Source: Actinomyces oris (GTDB taxonomy: Bacteria; Actinomycetota; Actinomycetes; Actinomycetales; Actinomycetaceae). Taken from it: a DNA stretch of 64,000 bases. This document shows, in pieces, positions 43,065-52,082 of the stretch. Made by a program: the position numbers and the translations under genes. Where the stretch lies: NCBI RefSeq assembly GCF_001929375.1, contig NZ_MSGO01000008.1:6436-70435 (forward strand). Direction: 5' to 3'. The stretch's first letter is position 1. Every line of letters starts with the position of its first letter. The notes below the pieces were generated by a model, which did not search any database, was not told the DNA's origin, and was given only the letters and a program-made list of their open reading frames with translations.

Positions 43065-44854
43065 GTGACCGACTCCCCGGAGCGCCCGCAGCTCCCTCCC
43101 GCCATGGCCGACGCCCGCAGCCTCGTGGCGGCCCTCCTGGCCGAGGGCGTGCGCGAGGTCGTCCTGTGCCCGGGATCGCGCAGCGCCCCACTGGCGGACG
43201 CCCTGGCGGATGCCGCCGACGCCGGGCACGTGCGTCTGCGCGTCGTCCTGGATGAGCGCAGCGCCGGTTTCATCGCCCTGGGGGCCGCCCGCGCCCACGC
43301 CCTGAGCGGGCACAGCCGCTGCGCCGCCGTCGTGACCACCTCGGGCACGGCCGTCTCCAACCTCCACCCGGCCGTCAGTGAGGCCGACGCCGCCGGCATC
43401 CCCCTGCTCGTCATCAGCGCCGACCGGCCCCACGAGCTGGTCGGCACCGGCGCCAGCCAGACCACCGAGCAGACCGGGCTCTTCGTACCGGCCCTGCGCC
43501 TGGGCGTGGACCTGCCCGCCGACCTGGCCGCCGACCTCGGGGGCAGCGCGGCCGACGCCGCCATCGCCGGGCAGGTGCGCCGCGCCGTCGTCGCGGCCAC
43601 CGGGGCACTCAGCCGGGATCCCGGGCCGGCCCAGATCAACGCCCGCTTCCGCCCGCCCCTGACGGCGGAGGACACAGTGGAGGGCGCAGTACCCTCCGCC
43701 CCGGCGCTGCCCGCCCCACCGTCGGCCACCGCAGCCCGGGCAGCAGCGCCTGCCGGCGCCCCGGCGGCCGATGATCGCCGGCGCCCCGGCCGCGGCTCCT
43801 CCTCGCAGGGGAAGGGCCTGGGACTCGTCGTCGCCGGTGACACCGCCCACCCGGCCGTCGGCTCCCTGGCCAGGTCTCTGGCCGAGCACCTTCACTGGCC
43901 GCTCCTGGCCGAGCCCACCTCCCACGCCCGCAGCGGCCCCCAGGCCCTGACCCGCTACGCCGAGCTGCTGGGCACCCCGGCGGGCCGCGCGCTCGCGGAG
44001 CAGGTCGAGCACCTCCTCGTCCTGGGCCACCCCAGTCTCAGTCGCTCCGTCACCGCGCTCCTGGGGCGCGAGGATCTCGATATCACCGTCCTGACCGAGC
44101 GCGCCCGGTGGACCGATGTTCCCGGGCGGGCCCGGCGAGTCCTCCCAGTCGACGGCCCCGATCATGAGCCCGACGACGACGCCCTCCGCTCAGCCCGCCT
44201 GGCCGCCTCCCTCGGCCTGGAGAGGGCCGACGCGGCCTGGACCGGCTCCTGGCGCCAGGCCGTGGCGGATCTTCCTGATTCGGGCCGCATCTCCAGCGCC
44301 GACGCCCTGGCCCGGGTCGTGTGGGAGGCGAGCCTGGCCCCTGGTGCCCCCGCCCTCCTGCTGGGCTCGTCCATGACGGTACGGCGCCTGGACCGACTCG
44401 CCCATCCCGGCGCCGCCACCCCGACGGCGGTCGCGAACCGCGGCCTGGCGGGCATCGACGGCACCATCGCCACCGGAATCGGACTGTGGATGGCCTCGGG
44501 GGCACCGGTTCGCGCCGTCATGGGTGACCTCGCCTTCCTCCACGACGCCATGTCCTTGAGTCGAGGCGTGCGTGAGGAGGAGGCCGACCTCAGGTGATCG
44601 TCGTCGACGACGGCGGGGGCGCGATCTTCTCCCACCTCGAGTACGCCTACACCACGCCATCGGGACGGTTCGAACGGATCTTCTCCGCCCCCCAGCGTGC
44701 GGATATCGCCGCGCTGGGGGCAGCCCTGGGGGCCCGTGTCCATGTCCCCGATGATGCCGCGGCCCTCCGTAGGCTCCTGGCTGAGCCGGTCGATGGTGTG
44801 AGCGTCGTCGTCTGGGAGGCCACGAGACACGGTCCTCACACCGTGACAACATGA
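43065..44854 (+). pseudogene. menD: SEPHCHC synthase (MenD), single-base frameshift near the C terminus
   Basis: A thiamine diphosphate enzyme joining isochorismate and 2-oxoglutarate. The first frame has VREVVLCPGSRSAPLADALA, RLRVVLDERSAGFIALGAAR, VTTSGTAVSNLHPAVSEAD, LLVISADRPHELVGTGASQT and, later, VANRGLAGIDGTIATGIGLW and VMGDLAFLHDAMSL, then stops at 44597. The rest, IVVDDGGGAIFSHLEYA through to the C terminus, is in the next frame starting at a GTG at 44594. Adding one base near 44590 (for example CTCCAG for CTCAG) gives a continuous 596-residue enzyme of normal length. The break falls just before the ThDP/Mg-binding NDDGGGIF-type motif, so the first fragment alone should be inactive. 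Other frameshifts in core genes nearby make a sequence error a serious alternative. Confidence 0.88.
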
Positions 44855-45065
44855 ACGACGATAGGAATGAACGGCAGTCAGCGGAGTAGGACCCGCGGCA
44901 GTGGGGCCGGCTCACCCCGAGCCCACTGCCGGACTCCCAGCCCGCTGCGATACAACGGTTACACGATCCACAGCACAGCCTCAGGGAATCATCGGAAACG
45001 GTACAGAGCCCTGGTGTTGTCTACCCGTGGATCTGAGAGGGCGACACGCCCGAGGAGGAGCACAG

Positions 45066-46805
45066 ATGAGCGGATACGACGAGACGAGCCCGGAGGCCCA
45101 CTGGCCGGCTGAGCCAGGAGCAGCGGCTGGCGACAGTCACTCCGGTGTCGACTCCTGGTCCGCCAGCAGCCAGGTCGGCCCGGGAACGGCGGTCTCCGGC
45201 GGCGAGGGTCCGAGTGCGACCGAGAACCAGGGCGGTTATGCGAATCTCTCACAGGCCTACGCCGCCGACGCCTCTCACTCCGAGCCGGTCCTGCCTCAGG
45301 GTGCAGGCGCGCAGCGCTGGAATGAGACCCGGCAGCTGCCCTCCGAACCTTCCACCTCGCAGCTGCCCGCCGACCAGTCGGCGTCGCTCTATGCGCAGTC
45401 CGCCCAGGGGCAGTACCAGCCCCAGCAGATGTCTTACCAGCCGCAGCAGCAGCCTCAGGGCCAGTACTCCGCCCCTCAATCGCAGGCGGCGCCGTCCAGC
45501 TACTCGTCCACCCAGCAGCCCTACCAGGGGCAGCAGTCGCACTTAGGCTCGCCCTACACGAGCGTCCCGACAACGTCCGGTGATTACGCGCCGGCCGGCG
45601 CCCCCGCCGGGGAGTCCCTCTACGCGGTCTCCAAGTCCGCAGCCACTGAAAGCGGCACCACGAGGCGCCGCGGGCCGGGTTGGTTCGCCCTGGTCGCCTC
45701 CGTGGTGGTCGCCTCCCTGCTGGGTGCCGGGGGTGCTGTCGGTGCGGTCAGGTACATGGACGCTCGTGGTGGGGACGTCTCTTCGCGTTCCTCAGGGGCC
45801 CCGACGGCCATCGCCACCGGGAGCACGACTCAGACCGTCAACAGCACTGGCCAGGCCCCCGACTGGGAGGCCGTCTCGGCCGCCGTGTCCAACGCCGTCG
45901 TCTCCATCGCCATCGCCACGGACAAGGGCAATGCGCTGGGCTCCGGAGTCATCTTCGACAAGGAGGGGCACATCATCACGAACAACCACGTGGTGGCGGG
46001 GGCCTCCGAGATCCAGGTGACGCTGGCCGACGGTCGCGTCTATGACGCTGAGACCACCGGTACCGACCCCGCCACCGACCTGGCGGTCATCCAGCTCAAG
46101 GACGCCCCCGACAACCTGACCGTCGCCCAGCTCGGCGACTCCGACAAGCTGGCCACCGGTCAGGACGTTATGGCGATCGGTAACCCGCTGGGCTTGTCCT
46201 CGACCGTCACCACCGGCATCATCTCGGCCCTCGACCGGCCCGTCGTCAACTCCCAGAATGAGGACGGCTCGGGCGGTTCTGCGTCCTCGGCGGTCTACAC
46301 CAATGCGATCCAGATCGACGCCGCCATCAACCCCGGCAACTCCGGTGGGCCGCTCTTCGACGAGAAGGGGCGGGTCATCGGGATCACCAGCTCCATCGCC
46401 ACTATGAGCCGCTCCGGCGGCGAGGGAGGCTCGGGAAGCATCGGCATCGGTTTCGCCATTCCCGTCAAGCTGGCGGACAAGGTCGCCAAGCAGCTCATCA
46501 AGTCCGGCACGGCCACGCACGCCTACCTGGGAGTCACCCTCGACACCGCTGGCGCCACGGCCGACGGCGAGAAGCGCGCCGGCGCCAAGATCACCTCGGT
46601 CGAAGGCGGCTCGCCGGCTGACAAGGCCGGGCTGAAGAAGGATGACGTCGTCATCGCCATTGATGGGAAGACCACCGCCCAGGGCTCGGCACTGACCGGT
46701 TACGTGCGCCAGTACTCCGCCAATGACAAGGTCAAGCTCACGATCATCCGCAACTCCAAGAAGCAGGACGTTGACGTGACCCTGGCTGAGCGCAAGGACT
46801 CCTGA
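45066..46805 (+). CDS. HtrA/DegP-like trypsin-PDZ serine protease with long N-terminal tail
   Basis: A 579-residue membrane-anchored protease. Residues 1-200: Gln/Pro/Ser-rich cytoplasmic tail with QPQQ and YQP repeats. Membrane helix about 206-226 (WFALVASVVVASLLGAGGAV). Trypsin-like domain about 270-460: GSGVIFDKEGHIITNNHVVA (His), ATDLAVIQLKD (Asp), INPGNSGGPLFDEKG (Ser). PDZ domain about 475-575: YLGVTLDTAG, GSPADKAGLKKDDVVIAIDG. It would degrade or refold damaged envelope proteins outside the membrane. Start at MSGYDE, with the strong GGAGGAGCACAG ribosome binding site. Monocistronic. Confidence 0.92.
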   Translation: MSGYDETSPEAHWPAEPGAAAGDSHSGVDSWSASSQVGPGTAVSGGEGPSATENQGGYANLSQAYAADASHSEPVLPQGAGAQRWNETRQLPSEPSTSQLPADQSASLYAQSAQGQYQPQQMSYQPQQQPQGQYSAPQSQAAPSSYSSTQQPYQGQQSHLGSPYTSVPTTSGDYAPAGAPAGESLYAVSKSAATESGTTRRRGPGWFALVASVVVASLLGAGGAVGAVRYMDARGGDVSSRSSGAPTAIATGSTTQTVNSTGQAPDWEAVSAAVSNAVVSIAIATDKGNALGSGVIFDKEGHIITNNHVVAGASEIQVTLADGRVYDAETTGTDPATDLAVIQLKDAPDNLTVAQLGDSDKLATGQDVMAIGNPLGLSSTVTTGIISALDRPVVNSQNEDGSGGSASSAVYTNAIQIDAAINPGNSGGPLFDEKGRVIGITSSIATMSRSGGEGGSGSIGIGFAIPVKLADKVAKQLIKSGTATHAYLGVTLDTAGATADGEKRAGAKITSVEGGSPADKAGLKKDDVVIAIDGKTTAQGSALTGYVRQYSANDKVKLTIIRNSKKQDVDVTLAERKDS

Positions 46806-46826
46806 CCGGGGAGGCTCCTGACTGCC

Positions 46827-47639
46827 CTACCGAGACCGACGGCTCCAGGTCCAGGAGCCGTCGGTCAATTCTTCCTCGGTGGGTTCCAGGACGGCGAGGA
46901 CGGTGCTGAGGGCCTCGGGTCCTGAGAGCTTGGCGCGCAGCCGGCCGTCGGTGGAGAAGGTGCTCAGGAGACGCTCCAGCTGGCGCATGCTCAGGGGAAG
47001 GTAGCCGATGGGGTAGCGAGTCTCTAGATGGTTCTTGAGAACGATGACGGCGTCGGCCTGACGGACTCCGATGAGACGCGGGTGCTCCTTCCATGGAATC
47101 TCGAGGCTGTGTCCGTTGGCCTGAGTCAGCGCGATGCCGCTCTTGCTGACCGTGATACGACGTCTCACGGGGCGAAAACCATGAAGGGCCTGTAAGAGAT
47201 AGGGGAGGCTCAGTGCTCCCAGTGCCGCTAAGGCTGCTGATCCGATCCAGTCACCCTGGCGGTGCAGTAACCAGGTGACTGCCGCGAGCGGTACTCCCAG
47301 AACACCCAGCAGTGGAACACTGACTTCAAACAGGAGCATGCCGGTTGGGGTCGTCATGACGACTTGATGGCTGTCGTGACTCCAGTATGTTCGGCCGGCT
47401 GAAAGGAAGTACTTGAGGCACCAGGCTGCAACTGCGTAGCTGACGATGAAGACAGCGAGGTAGATCATGGCCAGCGCTGTGGTGGTGCTTCCGGTGAGAA
47501 ACATGGGGATGCTGAACATGGCTGCGGCCACAGCGATCGCTCCGAAGAACAGAGGTGCCCGATACCGGTTCTTGTCGATGCGTTCCGGCGTGATGGTGAG
47601 TTGGGCTGCCTTGCCCGTCAGGAAGCTCATGGCGGTCAT
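46827..47639 (-). CDS. Four-helix membrane protein, tandem family member 1
   Basis: A 270-residue protein with four predicted helices: about 31-50 (LFFGAIAVAAAMFSIPMFL), 55-78 (ALAMIYLAVFIVSYAVAAWC), 103-126 (FEVSVPLLGVLGVPLAAVTW) and 131-152. A soluble C-terminal domain follows: RRRITVSKSGIALTQANGHS, then IPWKEHPRLIGVRQADAVIV, YPIGYLPLSMRQLERLLSTF and LRAKLSGPEALSTVLAVLEP. Family unknown to me. Closely related to the next two genes, especially at the C terminus. Downstream, on the same strand, of the type VII-like effector locus from which the IS at 49427 now separates it. Confidence 0.7.
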   Translation of the reverse strand: MTAMSFLTGKAAQLTITPERIDKNRYRAPLFFGAIAVAAAMFSIPMFLTGSTTTALAMIYLAVFIVSYAVAAWCLKYFLSAGRTYWSHDSHQVVMTTPTGMLLFEVSVPLLGVLGVPLAAVTWLLHRQGDWIGSAALAALGALSLPYLLQALHGFRPVRRRITVSKSGIALTQANGHSLEIPWKEHPRLIGVRQADAVIVLKNHLETRYPIGYLPLSMRQLERLLSTFSTDGRLRAKLSGPEALSTVLAVLEPTEEELTDGSWTWSRRSR

Positions 47640-47662
47640 CCTTGCGTTAGCGTTTGTGCTGT

Positions 47663-48451
47663 CTAGTGGCTCCAGGTCCAGGAGCCGTCGGTCCGTTCTT
47701 CCTCGGTGGGTTCCAGGACGGCGAGGACGGTGTTGAGTGCTTCGGGTCCCGAGAGCTTGGCGCGGAGCTGGCCGTCGGTGGTGAAGGTGTTCAGGAGGCG
47801 CTCGAATTGACGGAAGGTCAGCGGAAGGAAGCTGATCGGATACTTCAGCTCTCGTCTCTTCCTGAAGGAAATCACAACGATACCCTGTTGAAGTCTCGCC
47901 AGCCTCGGGTGTGCCCGCCAGGGGATAGAGTCAATATGACCGTCAAATTGAGTGAACTGGATGCCATTCCTGTCTATAGTGATTCGATTCAAAGAGAGGT
48001 TGTGGAGGCGTAACTTCCTTGGGTTAGGTGGATACTTGAATGCGAGGATGAATAGTGCGGCGGGGCCGATCCAATCTCCTCGAGTGTGGATTGACCAGGT
48101 GAATACCGCTAACGGTCCGGTGAGGGAGGTCAAGAGTGAGAAACTGGTCTCGTAGGCTGCCAACAATGTAGGGCAGCGCATAGCTACTTGGCGTTCTTGG
48201 AAATTCCAGTACGTGCGCCCCCTTCTCATGAATGCCTTCATGTGAAAGGCAGAGAGCGTGTAGTGTAAAAAAACTGAAGTGAAGTACAGGAACGCTATCG
48301 ATGTGCTTGTGTCATCGAAACGATATGTAAGGAAACAAAAGAGTCCGGCGATGCAGGCAAAGGCGAGTGTAACGAGCGGGCCGTACTTTCTGTCCCTGTC
48401 TCCACTTGTCGGTGAGACGGTGATACTAGTTCGTTTCGAGAACAGTTTCAT
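47663..48451 (-). CDS. Four-helix membrane protein, tandem family member 2
   Basis: A 262-residue paralogue of the flanking genes. It has the same plan: four membrane segments (LVTLAFACIAGLFCFLTYRF first), a beta-rich domain (ITIDRNGIQFTQFDGHIDSI, PWRAHPRLARLQQGIVVISF) and the shared end LRAKLSGPEALNTVLAVLEP plus TEEERTDGSWTW. Its 5' two-thirds are AT-rich and divergent from copy 1. The last about 150 nt are GC-rich and nearly identical to copies 1 and 3, a pattern expected from gene conversion. Confidence 0.7.
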   Translation of the reverse strand: MKLFSKRTSITVSPTSGDRDRKYGPLVTLAFACIAGLFCFLTYRFDDTSTSIAFLYFTSVFLHYTLSAFHMKAFMRRGRTYWNFQERQVAMRCPTLLAAYETSFSLLTSLTGPLAVFTWSIHTRGDWIGPAALFILAFKYPPNPRKLRLHNLSLNRITIDRNGIQFTQFDGHIDSIPWRAHPRLARLQQGIVVISFRKRRELKYPISFLPLTFRQFERLLNTFTTDGQLRAKLSGPEALNTVLAVLEPTEEERTDGSWTWSH

Positions 48452-48484
48452 GTGCTGAAGTCTTCGTGAAGCGGTGCCACTGAT

Positions 48485-49288
48485 CTATTGTAGGTTCTTT
48501 GCGGTAGTTCCACTGGAATACCAGGTCCAGGAGCCGCCGCTCCGTTCTTCCTCGGTGGGTTCCAGGACAGTGAGGACGGTGCTGACGGCCTCGGGTCCTG
48601 AGAGCTTGGCGCGTAACTGGCGATCGGTGGAGAAGGTGTTAAGGATGCGTTCGAGCTGGCGCATGCCCATGGGGAGGTAGCCGACGGGGTAACGGATCTC
48701 CTGGCGGTTCTTGAGGGTGATGACCGCATCACCCTGGTGGATGCCCATGAGATGTGGATGGGCCTTCCAGGGGATAGCGTCAGTGTGTCCGTCGATTTGA
48801 GTGAGTTTAATACCACTCTTAGTAAGTGAAATTCTCTGTCGAGTGAGCCCTCGCGCTCGAACGATAGGCATCAAGTATCGAATACCTATCGATCCAATGA
48901 TGAGAAGCACGGCTGGCCCTATCCACTCACCGCGTTGTCGTAGGACCCAGGCTACGATGCCAAGAGGGCAGGAGAGACTCACTAGCAGCAGTGTCCCAAG
49001 TTCCCAATTGACTAATGTCCTTGTAGTCGTCAGAACCACGCCGCGTTCGCTGCGACGCCAAAAAAGATAGATTCTATGTGAACTCTCCCTTAAATAAATC
49101 TGCGAAAGATATAGTGATGCAATCGGTGCGGACAGATATAGAAATGAAAATCCATTGACATACTCGCTGTAGTAGAATGCGCCGCAGCCGGCAGCAATGG
49201 CGGTAAAAAGACAAAATAGGAATAGGTTTACCCCTTTGGAACGGCCCTCGTCAGCCTTTTTGGTGGACTGCAGTCTTGTGCTGCTCAT
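48485..49288 (-). CDS. Four-helix membrane protein, tandem family member 3
   Basis: A 267-residue paralogue: hydrophobic segments NLFLFCLFTAIAAGCGAFYY, FSFLYLSAPIASLYL, LLLVSLSCPLGIVAWVL and GPAVLLIIGSIGIRYLM. Then RQRISLTKSGIKLTQIDGHT, AIPWKAHPHLMGIHQGDAVI, YPVGYLPMGMRQLERILNTF and LRAKLSGPEAVSTVLTVLEP. Closest gene to the IS, and first of the three in transcription order. AT-rich first half. Possible function, with the other two: immunity to the nearby secreted effector (inference from position and membrane topology). Confidence 0.7.
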   Translation of the reverse strand: MSSTRLQSTKKADEGRSKGVNLFLFCLFTAIAAGCGAFYYSEYVNGFSFLYLSAPIASLYLSQIYLRESSHRIYLFWRRSERGVVLTTTRTLVNWELGTLLLVSLSCPLGIVAWVLRQRGEWIGPAVLLIIGSIGIRYLMPIVRARGLTRQRISLTKSGIKLTQIDGHTDAIPWKAHPHLMGIHQGDAVITLKNRQEIRYPVGYLPMGMRQLERILNTFSTDRQLRAKLSGPEAVSTVLTVLEPTEEERSGGSWTWYSSGTTAKNLQ

Positions 49289-49426
49289 TGGCTAGTCTTG
49301 TGGTTTTCGATCTTCGTGCTACGCATAACTTGATTCCTGTCTGATCTGACTCAAGGAGAACCTGAGCTGAGTGAGGTTCATGATGCAAAAGGTGATACAA
49401 GGGAGTGGGAGGATATTGCGTCCATT

Positions 49427-50305
49427 GAAGGTTATTCAGGGGAGGGTGTTGGGGTTTGGGTGGGTGTGTTATGCAGGGGTGATGGCTCGTTCCTGTGGGA
49501 GAATTCTTGTCGCCAGACAAAACCTCTATGGAAACGAGCCATCGCCGTGAAGTGTACCACCGGGCTGAGTGCCCATCAGCTCGCCGAGCTGACCCAGTGG
49601 ATCAGCCAGAGCAAACCGCTCCACACCATCCCGGCGATCCTCGGGGTGGCCGGGTCGCTGCAGGCGACGCTGATCTACCTTCGCCATAACCTTCCTCAGG
49701 CCGCCATCGGTGAGCTGCTCGGCGTGTCCCAGCCCACCGTCTCCCGGGCCGTCAAGGCCCGCCCTGAGCTGGTCACCCGCGCCCTGGACGGCTACCTCAT
49801 CACCGCCGAGGAGGTCGCCCCGGGCTGCGACTACGTCCTGGACGGCACTCTGATGCCCTGCTGGAGCTGGAAGGCCCACCCCGAGCTGTGGTCGGGCAAG
49901 CACAAGCGCACCGGGCTCAACGTCCAGGTCCTGGTCACCCCCGCCGGTCGTCTGGTGTGGATCTCGGACCCCTGCCCGGGCTCAACCCATGACGTCGCCG
50001 CCCTGAACGCCTCCGGCCTGCTCGAGGGCCTCGACGTCAGCGGGTGGGTCGCCGACAAGGGCTACATCGGACGGGGGATGATCACCCCACCAAGGAAGCC
50101 GGCCGGCAAACAGCTCTCCGACACCGCCAAGAAGGTCAGCCGCAGCATCAACCGGGTCAGGTACATAGTCGAGTAGGTCAACGCCCACATCAAGGCCTGG
50201 AAGATCCTCAAGGAGGACTACCGACGCCCCCTGAACACATTCCCACAAACCATCACAGCCACCCTCATGCTCTACACCTACACCACCACCCCCTGAATAA
50301 CCTTC
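49427..50305 (+). mobile_element. IS5-superfamily-like insertion sequence, 879 bp
   Basis: 16-bp perfect terminal inverted repeats GAAGGTTATTCAGGGG (left, from 49427; right, complement ending 50305). ATT lies on both sides (49424-49426 and 50306-50308), a 3-bp target duplication. It encodes one DDE transposase of the DDE_Tnp_4 type, broken by a nonsense codon. Size, ends and 3-bp duplication fit the ISL2/IS1031-like groups of the IS5 family; the exact group needs a database. It sits between the membrane-paralogue array and the effector gene. Confidence 0.88.
49547..50296 (+). pseudogene. DDE transposase of the IS, with an in-frame TAG
   Basis: Read from GTG at 49547: VKCTTGLSAHQLAELTQWIS, then a helix-turn-helix region (AAIGELLGVSQPTVSRAVKA). 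The DDE domain follows, with first Asp in YVLDGTLMPCWSW, second in WISDPCPGSTHDVAALNAS, and Glu in RVRYIVE. The TAG at 50174-50176 comes immediately after that Glu. The frame then continues as VNAHIKAWKILKEDYRRPLN to a TGA at 50294-50296, matching the usual VER..AHIK end of the family. A single change (CGG or AGG to TAG) explains it. A start at 49460 is possible but adds an unlikely leader. This copy is probably inactive unless the stop is read through. Confidence 0.85.
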
Positions 50306-50633
50306 ATTGTTTCCAATCTAGTTGGAACTGCCATAAGCCTCGAGTATTTTGTGTATGAAGAGTGTTTGCTGTGACTAATGAGGATGTGTTCGGAGAAATA
50401 ACGGTGAGTATCCTTAGTGCCAGTGACTATGGGGTTGTTGCTCGTAAAATGTACGTAAACACGTTGCTGTTGTAGCCGTCCCTTGCGAATCGTGGTTTGC
50501 AAACTAGCTGTGGAGATTAATGAATGAGCTGTCCTTGGGTGGTGATATGGATAAAGTTGGTATCGGGACCCAACTATCAATCTTCATCTACATATGGTCG
50601 AGATGCGAAACTATAACTGAATTGCCGAAGGTC
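50306..50633. other. AT-rich intergenic region downstream of the effector gene
   Basis: 328 nt without a credible gene, much richer in A and T than the flanks. It separates the effector gene end from the IS. It may be the remainder of the original spacer between effector and membrane-paralogue genes. Confidence 0.4.
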
Positions 50634-51787
50634 TCACCCGAACACGGCTTTCCAAGCTGATCCTACAGTGGCATTCCAAGCGTCCTTGATTCCCTCGTCG
50701 ATACGTTCTCGGGTTCTGAGTGGAACCCAGCTTTCATACGCTTTTCCTACGCCCCAAGAGACCGCTCCGCCGACCAGTACAACAACTGCCGCAGTACCCC
50801 AAGCGGGAAGTGTGGCGGCGGCCGCCGCGGTGACTACTGCTCCGGCGGCAAAACCCGCAGCTGTCTCTAATCCTACTTGACTTGGAGATTTTCCGTTATA
50901 AATTTTCCATCCGGAAAGCGCCAAGGTTAAAGTGGTACCTGTGCGCTGTGCGAGTTTTTTTTGCCTTGGCTGTAAGTGTAGGTGAGCCGCCTTTAGCTCG
51001 GGCTGATGCTTCGGCTCGTCTAGCCACCGAATCTGGATTTGGAGGTTTTTTTACCTGCCCTTACTTGCGGGTTTCCTGATTTGGCTGCTGCGCGTGCAGC
51101 TGCCGCTGGAGTGGCTCTTTTGACAAGTTTGTCAAAAGGCGTGCCGTAGAACTTGTTCTCAATAACAAGTTCACCTATCTTGATTGACCCGTCTTGCATT
51201 GCCTTCACTTGAAGTTCATACAGAGGGGAAGTTTCGCTGATTGTCATGTGCTGGGCGACCCAGTCGGTAAGTTGTTTGCGAGTCGCGTTCACATCATTTT
51301 GTAGGCTGTCGAAGACCTTTTTCTTCTCCAGGTATTTTTCGTAATTGTCGTGAGCGGTTTGCCAACTGTTCTTTTGTGTGGCTGTGGCATTCTTCGGGGC
51401 GTTTCCTGGGTCTGAGACTGATTCGGGTGCTTGGATGTAGCGATCATCTCGGACGGTTAACTCTCCCGCTTTGGCGTCGTCTCGGTGTCCGGCCATATCT
51501 TGCTTTCGCCAAACCACTTGATCGTGCCAAGACTCGATGGTGTCAATAGTGGGGGTGAGTTCTTCGGCGGCGTCATCGCAGCCTGTGCAGATGTCGTTGA
51601 TGTAGTCGTTAAGTGCGACTCCGAACTCTCCGGTTAAGTCGAGGCGATCAAGTGATGTATTTTTGAGGCTAGTGCTGGCCTCTTCGAATCCGGTCTTGAG
51701 TTTGCCTAGCCATTCTGCTGCTGCATGTATGTCTGCAGGACTGGCGTCAATTAGTGTGTCAATTTCGGTTGTATTAGTATCAGCCAT
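50634..51787 (-). pseudogene. Type VII-secretion-like effector gene, frame broken at two poly-A tracts
   Basis: The first frame starts at MADTNTTEID (GAGGAGACACC upstream) and gives a helical N-terminal region (SPADIHAAAEWLGKLKTGFE through DDAAEELTPTIDTIESWHDQ), long charged middle and LPPLYELQ-like SPLYELQVKAMQDGSIKIGE, ending at 51020. At an A7 tract (51046-51052) dropping one A leads to PPNPDSVARRAEASARAKGG. At an A8 tract (50955-50962) dropping one A leads to LAQRTGTTLTLALSGWKIYN, then NGKSPSQVGLETAAGFAAGA, Ala/Gly-rich membrane-like sequence and a C terminus at 50634. The joined protein is 383 residues and its length is an exact multiple of three. It resembles WXG/LXG-type effectors with a glycine-rich membrane-active end (inference). 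Confidence 0.65.
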
Positions 51788-52082
51788 TTGGTGTCTCCTC
51801 AGCAAGTTTGCGGATGTTAGCGGCGGTTTCTGCGTCGACATCGCCAAGAGAACTTACTCCATCGCGGATTGCGGTGGCTCCGTAGTCGGCCGCCTGTCCG
51901 AAGGTTCCTGAGGCTTCTCCGAAACTTGTTAGAGCGAAAGTGATGTAGGTTTCTCCCTCTCCGTACTTTTCGGAGGTGGGTATGCTTTCAGTGTTGGCCG
52001 TCAAGTCGGATTCTGCGTCGATGAAAGCGTTTTTTACTTTCTGGGCTGCATCGTAGTCTACCTTCAGTTGTTTCTGGGTCAT
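51780..52082 (-). CDS. WXG100-like small secreted partner
   Basis: A 100-residue, almost entirely helical protein (MTQKQLKVDYDAAQKVKNAF, then SLTANT-like DLTANTESIPTSEKYGEGET, FALTSFGEASGTFGQAADYG, TAIRDGVSSLGDVDAETAAN). Size, helix content and position just before a larger effector fit the WXG100/ESAT-6-like superfamily, although there is no clear WxG; some type VII partners lack it. Start at MTQKQ with GGGAGA upstream. ATGA overlap with the gene before it, and its last 8 nt overlap the effector start, so all three are translationally coupled. Confidence 0.6.
   Translation of the reverse strand: MTQKQLKVDYDAAQKVKNAFIDAESDLTANTESIPTSEKYGEGETYITFALTSFGEASGTFGQAADYGATAIRDGVSSLGDVDAETAANIRKLAEETPNG

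Noticed and set aside
50278-50580. 100-codon minus-strand frame overlapping the IS end
   Set aside because: Crosses the IS boundary and target duplication, so cannot be an ancestral gene; composition not protein-like.
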